This document shows, one piece after another, positions 1 to 6,729 of a stretch of DNA of 38,515 nt. The first letter of the stretch is position 1. Each line of letters starts with the position of its first letter. The translations under genes were made by a program, and so were the position numbers. The DNA comes from Picosynechococcus sp. PCC 7002. GTDB taxonomy: Bacteria; Cyanobacteriota; Cyanobacteriia; Cyanobacteriales; MRBY01. The stretch is taken from positions 1 to 38,515 of the forward strand of contig NZ_CAWLFA010000005.1 of the NCBI RefSeq assembly GCF_963860125.1. Direction: 5' to 3'. The notes beneath the pieces were generated by a model. It had not been told where the DNA came from, did not search any database, and saw nothing but the letters and a program-made list of their open reading frames with translations.

Positions 1-639
1 ATGATCATTACCCTCAGTTCCCTTAAAGGCGGGAGCGGGAAATCAACCTTGGCAATCCATCTCGCCCATGCGATCGCCCTATCAAAGCGACGAGTTTTGT
101 TAGTCGATGCCGATCCCCAAGGAAGTGCTCAAGGCTGGTCAGCCGCACGAGAAGAAAAGCCGCCCTTTACTGTAATTGGGATGGCACGAAATACTTTGCA
201 CCGAGATTTGCCTGACATCGCCAAAGACTATGACCATGTGGTGATTGATACGCCCCCACGGGTTAGTGCCCTAGCTCGAACAGCGATCCTTGCCGCTGAT
301 TTGGTGTTGATTCCAGTCCAGCCCAGTTCCTACGATGTTTGGGCAGCATCAGAAACCGTCACCCTCATCGATGAAGCCCAAGGATTTAAACCAGATATCA
401 AAGCCGCATTCATCATTAACCGTCGCATTCCCAATACTGTTATTGGTCGTGATGTGGAAGAGGCTTTATCTGAATATGACCTTCCCACACTACCGCAGGC
501 GATCGCCCAACGGGTAGCGTTTAGTGAGTCCTCATCTGGCCATACCGTCATGGAAATGTCGGCGACAAGTTCTGCCTCAAAAGAAGTTTTGAAATTTGCC
601 AAGGACATTTTGAAATTAATGGAGGTTAAAAAATGGTAG
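1..639 (+). CDS. parA: ParA-family plasmid partition ATPase
   Basis: Deviant Walker-type ATPase that, with a DNA-binding partner and a centromere site, distributes plasmid copies on the nucleoid before division. The deviant Walker A motif KGGSGKST lies at residues 9-16, DADPQGSA follows near 38-45, and the Walker B-like VVIDTPP near 81-87. At 212 residues it is of the short ParA type (ParF/Soj-like, without an N-terminal HTH), so autoregulation would fall to the partner. The start is the first base of the window; joined to the other end, it is preceded by octamer repeats ending 2 bases before the ATG and has no clear Shine-Dalgarno. The downstream partner gene overlaps its end by 7 nt. Identification is firm. 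Confidence 0.96.
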   Translation: MIITLSSLKGGSGKSTLAIHLAHAIALSKRRVLLVDADPQGSAQGWSAAREEKPPFTVIGMARNTLHRDLPDIAKDYDHVVIDTPPRVSALARTAILAADLVLIPVQPSSYDVWAASETVTLIDEAQGFKPDIKAAFIINRRIPNTVIGRDVEEALSEYDLPTLPQAIAQRVAFSESSSGHTVMEMSATSSASKEVLKFAKDILKLMEVKKW

Positions 640-944
640 CGAAGAAAAGCCGTATTGCTCGAAATCCAAAATCTAACCCAATGCCTCAAGCCGCTGACGA
701 ATGGATTAACAAAGGAGGCACAGACCCAGAACTTACTACTAATGAAGCAGTTACTCTCCCACCGTCTCAGCCCGAAGCCCCCGAAGATAAACAGCAGGGT
801 AAAAAATATCCCCATCGAATCAGCTTTGATATGGATAATGCTCAGTACAAACGTTTGAAATACGCAGCCTTTGACGGCGATCGCAGCATGAATGAGATCT
901 TACGGGAAGCCGCTGAAGAGTGGATGAAAGCACGTGATTACTGA
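633..944 (+). CDS. ribbon-helix-helix partition partner (ParG-like)
   Basis: Small basic protein of 103 residues that should be the centromere-binding and repressor partner of ParA. The N-terminal half is polar and probably disordered (rich in K, P, T, E). Residues about 61-98, starting HRISFDMD and ending with a helix before EEW, have the strand-helix-helix pattern of the ribbon-helix-helix fold. The ATG overlaps the parA stop by 7 nt and a GGAGG at 621-625 is well spaced, so the two are translationally coupled. Family precedent is ParG of TP228 and omega of pSM19035, whose flexible tails stimulate ParA. Octamer arrays on both sides of the pair are its likely binding sites. No close homologue is named. 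Confidence 0.85.
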   Translation: MVAKKSRIARNPKSNPMPQAADEWINKGGTDPELTTNEAVTLPPSQPEAPEDKQQGKKYPHRISFDMDNAQYKRLKYAAFDGDRSMNEILREAAEEWMKARDY

Positions 945-947
945 ACC

Positions 948-979
948 AAGTGAATAAGTGATTACGTGAGTAAGTAGAG
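948..979 (+). repeat. octamer repeats just after the par operon
   Basis: Four contiguous 8-bp units, AAGTGAAT, AAGTGATT, ACGTGAGT and AAGTAGAG, begin 4 bp after the stop of the RHH partner. They are the reverse-complement form of the CACTTANT units upstream of parA, so the par genes lie between arrays. The likely role is a centromere or operator bound by the RHH protein. Confidence 0.7.
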
Positions 980-1202
980 TCGTTTTCTTGAGGAGAACAT
1001 ACAGTTTATGTCACTGGTCTTAGGAACCTGCAGCTTAGAATATCCTCATATCCAGGAGGCACTAATACCGCTCAAGTAAAGCTCTTTTAAAGGTTGTGCT
1101 TAAATTTCTATGCCGTATTATGTACCTTTGTTGGAAAAATCCAACTGCGCCATCAAAGAAGATCGGCTAATAATAGCTGCTTTCTAGTCTTTAAGAAAAA
1201 TC

Positions 1203-1234
1203 AAGTAATTAAGTAAGCACGTAATCACTTGCTT
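1203..1234 (+). repeat. second downstream octamer array
   Basis: Four more 8-bp units (AAGTAATT, AAGTAAGC, ACGTAATC, ACTTGCTT). The array changes orientation across its centre, so the last two units read as the opposite strand form. It is the same family as the arrays at 948 and 38417. Confidence 0.6.
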
Positions 1235-1328
1235 AGGCTTTCCCAGTCTAATCCCGCACCTTTTTAATTGTCTGAATCTATGGCTGACATCGGGTCAATG
1301 TTGAGACTCTCTAAAAGATAGGAAAACT

Positions 1329-1364
1329 GCGATCGCCGCTCAGGTATTTTATGGCGCACAAAAA
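1329..1364 (+). repeat. dispersed repeat, copy 1 (HIP1 plus 20-bp core)
   Basis: GCGATCGCC, a 7-nt spacer, then the 20-bp core TATTTTATGGCGCACAAAAA. The same core and spacer length recur in inverted orientation at 8400-8435. Spacer sequences differ, so the half-sites are conserved and the middle is not. Confidence 0.7.
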
Positions 1365-1988
1365 CCATGGCCATAGTCCTCTGGCTTAAGTTCGGGGGGA
1401 CGGAAAATATCGTGTCGTCCGCGCGATCGCGCCGATGACGGTTGTCTTTCATTTGAAAAAGCCGCTTTCAGCCGCTTTACCCGTCCCCATGGAGGTTATT
1501 GCCTACCTTTTGCCCACTGCCCACCACACCAAATCCAAGTGACCCAGATAGTCCTGTTCCCAAAGGTTACTTGCCGCCAACAAAACAGCTACTTGTTAAA
1601 CCCACCAAGGTTACTGGTCGGTATAGGCGGAGCGACAGGCTAGAAATAAGGATGCCGCTGATCGCGGCGTAATTACGCTTCCTTTGCCGCGAAAAGGCAT
1701 TTTAGCAACACCAGTCCGCCGGAGTCCGTTAGCCCGTGTCTTCCTACGTTGGCCTCCTACGTCGGCGATCATTGGCTGTCGGGCAGTTTTTATACGTTGG
1801 GGCCTAAGCAAGCTACGTCCCTATCCCGGCGTTTGTGGCGTGCTTTTTTTGTTTCTTGGGCGGCACGTCGCTAGTAGAGAGAGAGGGGTGGGTTGGAGGG
1901 GGTAGGGGTGTTCGGGCTTTTTTTACTTGGGGGCTGTTGACTTGTGCCGTAGCCCCCTGTCGCTCGTGGGGCTTTCGCCCCTGCGGGT

Positions 1989-2408
1989 TTAGATCAGAGT
2001 TAGCTGTCTTTGTTCTGCCCAGCTCGACACTTGGCTACCGTCAAGGGGGTAGATTGTCACCTTTAGCCCTTTTTTGATTGCATAGGCGATAGTTCCCCAT
2101 GTGCCGCTACCGTGCCCGCTGAAGGGTTTAGCCGGGGTGCAGGTTTCCGGGCAGGGTTTGTTAGGGAAGGCGATCAGCTCGGTTGCATCGTTTACCATGC
2201 GTTGACTGCGGGCGGCGAACTGCCATCTTTCCCGGCCTTCTACATGGTAGATGGTGAGGTCTGTTTTTCCTGCGTAGTGTTCTGCTACTAGGGCGTCTAG
2301 TCCTTTGGCATCTCCCACCCCGACCGCTGGAGGGTTTGCGGGGAGTAAGCTTAGCACTTGTTTGGTTTCTTGTGCAGTTAATTGTCTTGGGCCGCTGAAT
2401 GCGAGCAT
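1989..2408 (-). CDS. SLOG/DprA-like Rossmann-fold protein
   Basis: A 139-residue protein with the signatures of the SLOG superfamily (DprA, TIR-associated and YspA-like nucleotide or nucleic acid ligand binders): an N-terminal strand followed by SGPRQLT, then a glycine-rich GDAKGLDAL near 32-40, and a late GHGSGTWG at 98-105. Such small stand-alone members are common on cyanobacterial plasmids and their ligand is not known. The start ATG has a purine-rich GAGAGAG about 8 nt upstream. The gene is divergent from the one at 2617. The 200-bp region between them carries two copies of a CTTGTTAAC(T/A)AG element that could repress both. Function is open; fold assignment is reasonably sure. Confidence 0.75.
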   Translation of the reverse strand: MLAFSGPRQLTAQETKQVLSLLPANPPAVGVGDAKGLDALVAEHYAGKTDLTIYHVEGRERWQFAARSQRMVNDATELIAFPNKPCPETCTPAKPFSGHGSGTWGTIAYAIKKGLKVTIYPLDGSQVSSWAEQRQLTLI

Positions 2409-2448
2409 AGCTTGTTCTCTCTCTTTACTAGCTACCTCTATATTTTAC

Positions 2449-2460
2449 CTTGTTAACTAG
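2449..2460. promoter_or_regulatory. operator-like element, copy 1
   Basis: CTTGTTAACTAG upstream of the divergent SLOG gene. It is identical over 12 bp to 5240-5251 and differs by one base from the perfect palindrome at 2516-2527. A TAAAAT-like -10 for the minus strand lies next to it. Confidence 0.5.
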
Positions 2461-2515
2461 GTGTATTGACTGCTTTGTACATCAGTTTTTCTTATGGGTT
2501 ATTCGAGTGTTTTTG

Positions 2516-2545
2516 CTTGTTAACAAGGTAGTTTGCGGCTATAAT
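2516..2545 (+). promoter_or_regulatory. promoter with overlapping palindromic operator
   Basis: TTGTTA at 2517-2522, a 17-bp spacer and TATAAT at 2540-2545 form a good vegetative promoter reading toward the gene at 2617. The -35 is covered by the perfect 12-bp palindrome CTTGTTAACAAG (2516-2527), which places a repressor site over the polymerase site. Confidence 0.65.
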
Positions 2546-2616
2546 AGGAGCAGGCAAGGAGGGAGCTTCCACCTTCCCCCCAAGCCCTAACAACCACAAC
2601 TAGGAGTTAGCTAGTT

Positions 2617-2961
2617 ATGACTGCTTTAGATATTTTACGGCAGCTATCCGAGATGGCTGACCGGACGGCTTATAACACTACGATTGGCCGCTACCAATTC
2701 GAGACTAGAGACGAAGAACTTCCGGCAGGGGTTCGGGTTTGCTGGAATACCCGTTACCGTTTCAGCTTTACGGCTGTTACTCCTGGCTATGGTGAGATTT
2801 GCGCTGAGTCTGATATGGAATTTACCCAGCCCCTCACCAACGCAGACATCGAGAATGAATGGCGTGACCTTGCCTATGGTTGCAGCTATTTTGAAGCGCA
2901 CAGTTTAGAGATTAAATATCCCTGCTGTGACCTGTTTCCTTCTGACTGGTTGCCTTACTAG
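2617..2961 (+). CDS. unknown small protein, first gene of the ardA-rad52 cluster
   Basis: A 114-residue acidic, soluble protein with many aromatic residues and no motif I recognise. The start is supported by AGGAG about 10 nt upstream and a strong promoter at 2517-2545. It lies 14 nt upstream of the next gene and begins a co-directional run that includes ardA and a Rad52-like gene, so a role in early plasmid establishment, or as another DNA mimic, is possible. That is inference from position and acidity only. Confidence 0.75.
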   Translation: MTALDILRQLSEMADRTAYNTTIGRYQFETRDEELPAGVRVCWNTRYRFSFTAVTPGYGEICAESDMEFTQPLTNADIENEWRDLAYGCSYFEAHSLEIKYPCCDLFPSDWLPY

Positions 2962-2975
2962 GGGAGGGATTAGTG

Positions 2976-3173
2976 ATGCTTTATTTCGTCCATGATCCTC
3001 AGGGCGGCCACTTGACCACAGCCCCCCACCCCGCTGATTTTGCCGAGCCTGTTGTGATTATCCGACGTGGCGATCGCCCGGCCATTGTTGACCACCGCAA
3101 AGCGGTAATCGCCCTATTCAAACAGCACCCCAAAAATACAGCGCATATTCCTCTAGAGGATCTGCCCTTTTAG
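2976..3173 (+). CDS. unknown 65-residue protein
   Basis: Short protein starting MLYFVHDPQGG. GGGAGG at 2962-2967 is placed correctly for the ATG at 2976; the GTG three bases earlier is less likely. Composition is normal for the plasmid and a HIP1 site (near 3069) lies inside, so it is probably an old resident. I recognise no domain. It sits between the gene at 2617 and ardA with short gaps, and is followed by a small hairpin (GGGGG-cactgt-CCCCC, 3184-3199). Confidence 0.65.
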   Translation: MLYFVHDPQGGHLTTAPHPADFAEPVVIIRRGDRPAIVDHRKAVIALFKQHPKNTAHIPLEDLPF

Positions 3174-3238
3174 TCACCTGTTGGGGGCACTGTCCCCCAC
3201 CGCTTCAATTTTTCAAGAATTTTAGGAATTTAAAAATT

Positions 3239-3790
3239 ATGTTGACTCTAACCGATACCCCTCGGATCTATGTGGCTTGCCTTGCGGCCTACAACAACGG
3301 CTTTTTACATGGGGCTTGGATCGATGCTGACCAAGACGCTGACAACATCCAAGCAAAAGTACGGGCCATGCTCAAGACTTCCCCGGCTTGGCAACTTGGC
3401 GACATTTGCGAGGAATGGGCGATCCACGACTATGAAGGATTTGGCGACATCCAGATCAGCGAATGGGAAGATTTCGAGACTGTGGCCGCTTTAGGAGAGG
3501 CGATCGCCAACCATGGCCCTGCCTTTGCTGCTTTTTATAGCGACAATCAGTATGGTGACGTTGCCTCAACGGTTGAAGCTTTCGAGGATGCTTACCAGGG
3601 TATTTACGAAGACAAAGAAGACTTTGTTTATTCCCAGCTTGAAGACCTTGGCACCCTAGATGCTTGGGAAAAGGCAGGCATGATGACCTGCTACATCGAC
3701 TTTAAGGCGATCGCCCGTGATTGGTTTATTACTGACTACTTTGCAGAACCGACATCCAAAGGTCAGGTTTACGTTTTCGCCTACCTATAA
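3239..3790 (+). CDS. ardA: ArdA-type antirestriction protein
   Basis: ArdA proteins imitate the shape and charge of bent B-form DNA, occupy type I restriction-modification enzymes, and so protect an incoming plasmid. This protein has 183 residues, slightly above the usual 165-180. The N-terminal ArdA signature is clear: RIYVACLAAYNNG at 9-21, HGAWIDA at 24-30, and IHDYEGF near 63-69. The chain is strongly acidic throughout (many D and E, few K and R), as the mimicry requires. It is the third gene of the cluster that starts at 2617. The ATG follows an AT-rich leader with only a weak GGAATTT. On a plasmid that also encodes its own modification enzymes it would serve mainly in transfer to new hosts. 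Confidence 0.95.
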   Translation: MLTLTDTPRIYVACLAAYNNGFLHGAWIDADQDADNIQAKVRAMLKTSPAWQLGDICEEWAIHDYEGFGDIQISEWEDFETVAALGEAIANHGPAFAAFYSDNQYGDVASTVEAFEDAYQGIYEDKEDFVYSQLEDLGTLDAWEKAGMMTCYIDFKAIARDWFITDYFAEPTSKGQVYVFAYL

Positions 3791-3809
3791 CCATTACCCC
3801 AAAGCCTAG

Positions 3810-3825
3810 CCCTCCTTGGGGAGGG
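3810..3825 (+). other. GC hairpin between ardA and the next gene
   Basis: CCCTCC-ttgg-GGAGGG, a perfect 6-bp stem with a 4-nt loop, 20 nt after the ardA stop. There is no T tract, so it is more likely an RNA stability or pausing structure than an intrinsic terminator. Confidence 0.5.
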
Positions 3826-3863
3826 TTGGGAGGGGTCATATTCACTTCTCAGGAATCACAACG

Positions 3864-4205
3864 ATGAAATATCAAGACTGGCTTAATTTATTGACAACCC
3901 TTGAAACCGCCAACAAGCATCTGTATCCCCTGACCCTAGATATTGAAGCAACTATCGACAGCGACATTGTAAAAGTGATTTTTACAGCCCCCAACGGAAA
4001 ACGCCAGACAGATTACTTCCCAGCCTGTGAAGCTGTGGCGATCACCCAAGAAGTCGCCAACGGGAATCTATTCACAATCATTTGGGACTGGATGGAGTAT
4101 GGCGCACTCCCACGGGAACAAACCCAAGCACACCTGAACGAACTCCATGCCGAAGATGAACCGAACCGCGCCTGTGATGAAGCCTATCTGATGGCTTATG
4201 AGTAA
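3864..4205 (+). CDS. unknown acidic 113-residue protein
   Basis: Begins MKYQDWLNLL; CAGGAAT about 10 nt upstream supports this ATG over in-frame upstream codons. The protein is acidic and rich in E, D, T and aromatic residues, with a C-terminal stretch of short acidic helices. No known motif is visible. It belongs to the co-directional cluster after ardA and has the same base composition and HIP1-like context, so it is probably a long-standing plasmid gene. Possible roles (DNA mimic, accessory to annealing) are not supported by a motif. Confidence 0.7.
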   Translation: MKYQDWLNLLTTLETANKHLYPLTLDIEATIDSDIVKVIFTAPNGKRQTDYFPACEAVAITQEVANGNLFTIIWDWMEYGALPREQTQAHLNELHAEDEPNRACDEAYLMAYE

Positions 4206-4279
4206 CACCCATGCGCTCCTATTAATCCTTAGCCTGCCCTAGCAGGTGAGAAGGAGTCAGTCAGACCCACAAACGAACC

Positions 4280-4450
4280 ATGAACAAACCCAACGCTAAA
4301 GCCTTAGCCCAGGAACTTATCAAACTCCGCAACTACATCGAGCAGCACTATTCCCGCACCTGGAATGTAGAACAAGCCCTTGGTAAACCTGGCACCACCC
4401 GACTCTACAAACTCTTTGAACAAGCAGAAGAAATCCTATTGGAAGACTAA
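4280..4450 (+). CDS. unknown 56-residue protein
   Basis: A short gene starting MNKPNAKALAQELIKLR and ending EEILLED. Two predicted amphipathic helices dominate (about 5-24 and 44-55), separated by a polar segment with GKPGTTRLYK. Its stop is 5 nt before the Rad52-like gene, which suggests co-translation and perhaps a partner role. An AGGAG lies farther upstream than ideal (4250-4254). The protein-like composition and tight spacing support it despite its size. Confidence 0.55.
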   Translation: MNKPNAKALAQELIKLRNYIEQHYSRTWNVEQALGKPGTTRLYKLFEQAEEILLED

Positions 4451-4455
4451 ATATT

Positions 4456-4884
4456 ATGGCTACCACTACGATCCCCCAAACCCAGCGCCCACGTACTCCC
4501 GGCGAATGGACATTACAGCAAACCATTGAAACTTTATCCCGACCTATCCCCGATGCCCTCCTAGGTACAAAAGACCGCTCTATCACTTATTTACCCTGGC
4601 ACAATGCCGTCAAAATCCTTGATAAATACTGCCCTGCCTGGACTTGGGAGATTGTGAAGATGGAAACCACAGGCGATCGCCTTTTCCTCACAGGACGGTT
4701 AACCCTGACCGTTGCCGAGGGACGAGTCTACCGCGAAGCCACTGGCACCGAAACCCTCAAATTAGTGAAGCGCACCGGAGAAATTGTCGAACATCCCTAT
4801 GGTGATCCATCCAGTAACGCTGAATCTATGGCTTTCCGGCGAGCCTGCGCCAAGTTTGGCTTAGGACTATACCTCTATCAATAA
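4456..4884 (+). CDS. Rad52/Rad22-like single-strand annealing protein
   Basis: Compact 142-residue member of the Rad52/22 annealing family found in phages and plasmids. Such proteins bind single-stranded DNA and promote annealing of complementary strands during repair or recombination. Family marks seen here are YLPWHNAVKILDKYCP (about 46-61), a GRLTL strand before a REATGTE segment near 95-101, and the C-terminal NAESMAFRRACAKFGLGLYLY end (about 121-141), which is the most typical part. It lacks the long C-terminal region of eukaryotic Rad52. It follows the 56-residue gene by 5 nt. With ardA in the same cluster it fits the pattern of establishment genes that act when a plasmid enters as single-stranded DNA. 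Confidence 0.85.
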   Translation: MATTTIPQTQRPRTPGEWTLQQTIETLSRPIPDALLGTKDRSITYLPWHNAVKILDKYCPAWTWEIVKMETTGDRLFLTGRLTLTVAEGRVYREATGTETLKLVKRTGEIVEHPYGDPSSNAESMAFRRACAKFGLGLYLYQ

Positions 4885-4945
4885 CGATAAAATTCGACCT
4901 GGGGTAAGTCATCAAACTGCCCCATTTCCCCTTGATACAAATGAT

Positions 4946-5176
4946 ATGGATACAAGCACAGCTAAAGCCCTTGGTTATGAGTTCACCCACACCGCCCTCA
5001 CTGAACTCAGCCCAGACGATGACCCCACAGCATTTAAGCGGTTTATCCTTGACCACCAAGCAACTCCCCAAATTCGTAACGTCCCACCCCCAATCAAACA
5101 AGCATTCAAGGAAGGCATTCTCGAAGCAATGCTTGAAATCGCATTAGCAGAACACCAAGACGTTTGTGGTGCATGA
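4946..5176 (+). CDS. unknown 76-residue protein
   Basis: Begins MDTSTAKALGYEF and ends EHQDVCGA. It contains a predicted long helix (about 50-70, FKEGILEAMLEIALAEHQ) and an acidic central part. No Shine-Dalgarno is obvious before the ATG, and it lies 61 nt after the Rad52-like gene. No family is recognised. Protein-like amino-acid balance and position within a run of co-directional genes support it moderately. Confidence 0.5.
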   Translation: MDTSTAKALGYEFTHTALTELSPDDDPTAFKRFILDHQATPQIRNVPPPIKQAFKEGILEAMLEIALAEHQDVCGA

Positions 5177-5239
5177 TCCCCGTAGCAGCATTTAGCCCTT
5201 TTTGAGTAGGTCACTCAGTCTGCCAAACAGTAGAATAGA

Positions 5240-5251
5240 CTTGTTAACTAG
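5240..5251. promoter_or_regulatory. operator-like element, copy 3
   Basis: CTTGTTAACTAG, identical to 2449-2460, ends just before the ribosome site of the RHH gene at 5262. A TAGAAT (5231-5236) may be the -10. The position suggests autorepression by the gene product. Confidence 0.5.
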
Positions 5252-5261
5252 AGGAAAGGCC

Positions 5262-5519
5262 ATGTCACAACTAAACACTCTCCCTAAAAAATTTCAGGAA
5301 GTAGCCCGTGCAAAATATGGCGACCTCAAAAAAAATGAAGAAATGCACCCTTCTGTTTTTGGCGTCAGATTGCCTGTGGACATTGCTGAAAAACTACTGA
5401 AAGAAGATGGCAGCAAAAATACTCCCTTACTCAGGAGCATCCTTATTGAAGTCATCCGCAATCAGCCAGAGCTCTTTGCGGCGATCCAAGCAAAAGTCGC
5501 CAAGCTTGAAACGAAGTAA
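5262..5519 (+). CDS. probable ribbon-helix-helix regulator
   Basis: 85-residue protein starting MSQLNTLPKK. The ATG at 5262 has AGAGGAAAG directly upstream, which favours it over an in-frame TTG at 5202. Residues about 29-67 read VFGVRLPVDIAEKLLKEDG and on through LLRSILIEVIRN: a strand, a helix, a turn and a second helix, as in RHH DNA-binding proteins. No cofactor or enzyme motif is present. A copy of the CTTGTTAACTAG element lies immediately upstream and two related copies sit between the genes at 2408 and 2617, so it may control its own gene and that divergent pair. It is not the par partner, which has its own gene at 633. Confidence 0.65.
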   Translation: MSQLNTLPKKFQEVARAKYGDLKKNEEMHPSVFGVRLPVDIAEKLLKEDGSKNTPLLRSILIEVIRNQPELFAAIQAKVAKLETK

Positions 5520-5580
5520 TCAATTGAAATATTCGTCGCTAGTAGTTGCGAACTTACACTAGCCTTGAGTATAAATATTA

Positions 5581-5596
5581 AAAGACCCCTGTCTTT
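5581..5596. terminator. possible bidirectional terminator hairpin
   Basis: AAAGAC-ccct-GTCTTT, a perfect 6-bp stem, lies about 60 nt after the RHH gene stop. On the minus strand it is followed by TTTTAATATTT; on the plus strand the T-tract is poor. It separates the RHH gene from the winged-helix gene. Confidence 0.4.
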
Positions 5597-5638
5597 GAAT
5601 GTTTTGCGGCATCGAGACAAGGGCAATAAAACTTATAT

Positions 5639-5670
5639 AGATACTAGATACTAGATACTAAATAGATACT
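5639..5670 (+). repeat. tandem heptamers before the winged-helix gene
   Basis: Three contiguous AGATACT units (5639-5659) and a fourth at 5664-5670 end 3 nt before the ATG at 5674. They occupy the place of a Shine-Dalgarno. They could be a short iteron-type binding site for the protein or a slippage-prone leader. Confidence 0.65.
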
Positions 5671-5673
5671 AAC

Positions 5674-6717
5674 ATGAACAATATTTCTTGTGCATCCCCC
5701 ACGTCTGAAAAATTCTATAAACTCACTGAAGCTGAGTATCTAGCAGCTCTCCAACTCAAGCCCGCCGAACGCGATTTACTTTTTTATCTCCGCGTTCGTG
5801 ATCCCTTTGGCGATGGCCTTGAAATCAACGTTGCTGAAATTGCCGAAGCATTAGGCCGACACCGCGCCACAATTAACAGCGCCCTCAACGTCCTCAGAAA
5901 ACAAGGCTGGTTAGAACATGGCTTCAAAACCGTCAGGACGATCGCCCTCAAAACCAAAGAGGCGATCGCCGAAGCCGTTCAATCAGTGCAAGAGGCCATC
6001 ACCCCAACCCCCAATCTAAAAACAGATCCCCCAGAAGACCCAAAAAATTTTACGCAAATTCCCACGCGACAAACGAAGTCTCAGGACGACAACTGTCGCG
6101 TACAGACGACAAATGAAGTTTCAGGACGACAAGCAAAGTCTCCACACAACAATCAATCGCTAAAACCCAATGATAGCAATACTTCTGAACCTCCTAAGAC
6201 TTATTCAGACTATATAGACCTTATTCAGACTCTTCCAGAAAAAGAGAGAGAGAAATTTCTCAAATTTTGTGAAAAAAGAGCATCTGCACTACCCCGACCT
6301 GTTCAAATGATCGACAAGTGGATTGCTGCTAACTTCGATTGGCTGAAAAACCAGTTCTACAAGACCACTGCTAAAAAGGCAGTAGAGCCACAGGCTGAAG
6401 CACAACAAAAACCAAATCTAACTCAAGAACAAGACGATATCGTCAAGGATTTATTAGCCCGGGGCGAGATAGTAAAAGTGTACTATTCAGTGTCACACCA
6501 TGGTTGGTATGTCCTTTGGAAAGATAACTCTGTGCAGGAAATCCACCGGGCGCTTTCTTGGTATCAAAGCCGTGAATCAGGGGCGATCGCCCAAGGTTTT
6601 CAGGACATCAAGAAAATTCTCAAGCAGAAACAAGCGCAATCTCTCGAAAATAGCCGGAAGCCCAAGTCTAAGCCTGAGCCATCAGCACCCGATGGGGAAA
6701 TTGACCTGCCTTTCTAG
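5674..6717 (+). CDS. winged-helix protein, candidate plasmid replication initiator
   Basis: 347 residues. The N-terminal part (about 15-95) is a winged helix: a helix LKPAERDLLFYLRVRD, a recognition pair INVAEIAEALGRHRATINSALNVLRKQGWL, then a wing. A polar, probably disordered linker rich in N, Q, T and P follows (about 115-185). A short helical block with LPEKEREKFLKFCEKR comes next, and the C-terminal part is basic, ending in DGEIDLPF. Proteins of this layout recur on cyanobacterial plasmids, and the DGEIDLPF tail resembles tails of replication or DNA-processing partners that end in DDDIPF-like motifs; the resemblance is my inference. AGATACT repeats lie directly upstream. It is the best candidate for a Rep protein in the window but a purely regulatory role is equally possible. 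Confidence 0.6.
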   Translation: MNNISCASPTSEKFYKLTEAEYLAALQLKPAERDLLFYLRVRDPFGDGLEINVAEIAEALGRHRATINSALNVLRKQGWLEHGFKTVRTIALKTKEAIAEAVQSVQEAITPTPNLKTDPPEDPKNFTQIPTRQTKSQDDNCRVQTTNEVSGRQAKSPHNNQSLKPNDSNTSEPPKTYSDYIDLIQTLPEKEREKFLKFCEKRASALPRPVQMIDKWIAANFDWLKNQFYKTTAKKAVEPQAEAQQKPNLTQEQDDIVKDLLARGEIVKVYYSVSHHGWYVLWKDNSVQEIHRALSWYQSRESGAIAQGFQDIKKILKQKQAQSLENSRKPKSKPEPSAPDGEIDLPF

Positions 6718-6729
6718 TTTCTTAAGGCC

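Larger units (their letters stand above)
980..1988. other. intergenic region of about 1 kb without a supported gene
   Basis: No open frame here has a convincing ribosome site or protein-like composition. It holds an octamer array (1203-1234), a small hairpin GTTGGA-aaaa-TCCAAC at 1130-1145, one copy of a dispersed repeat (1329-1364), and from about 1810 a G/T-rich stretch with G-runs that ends near the SLOG gene. A 62-codon open frame on the minus strand (1264-1452) overlaps the dispersed repeat and lacks a Shine-Dalgarno; it was not accepted. Confidence 0.6.

Noticed and set aside
1264..1452. 62-codon minus-strand open frame
   Set aside because: No ribosome site, overlaps a dispersed non-coding repeat, and composition is not protein-like.
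1611..2077. Several overlapping open frames on both strands near 1611-2077
   Set aside because: They are in G/T-rich sequence where stops are scarce; none has a Shine-Dalgarno and they contradict each other in frame.
5639..5670. AGATACT units as a CRISPR-like array
   Set aside because: Units are 7 bp and contiguous with no spacers. No CRISPR repeats or cas genes were seen in the window.
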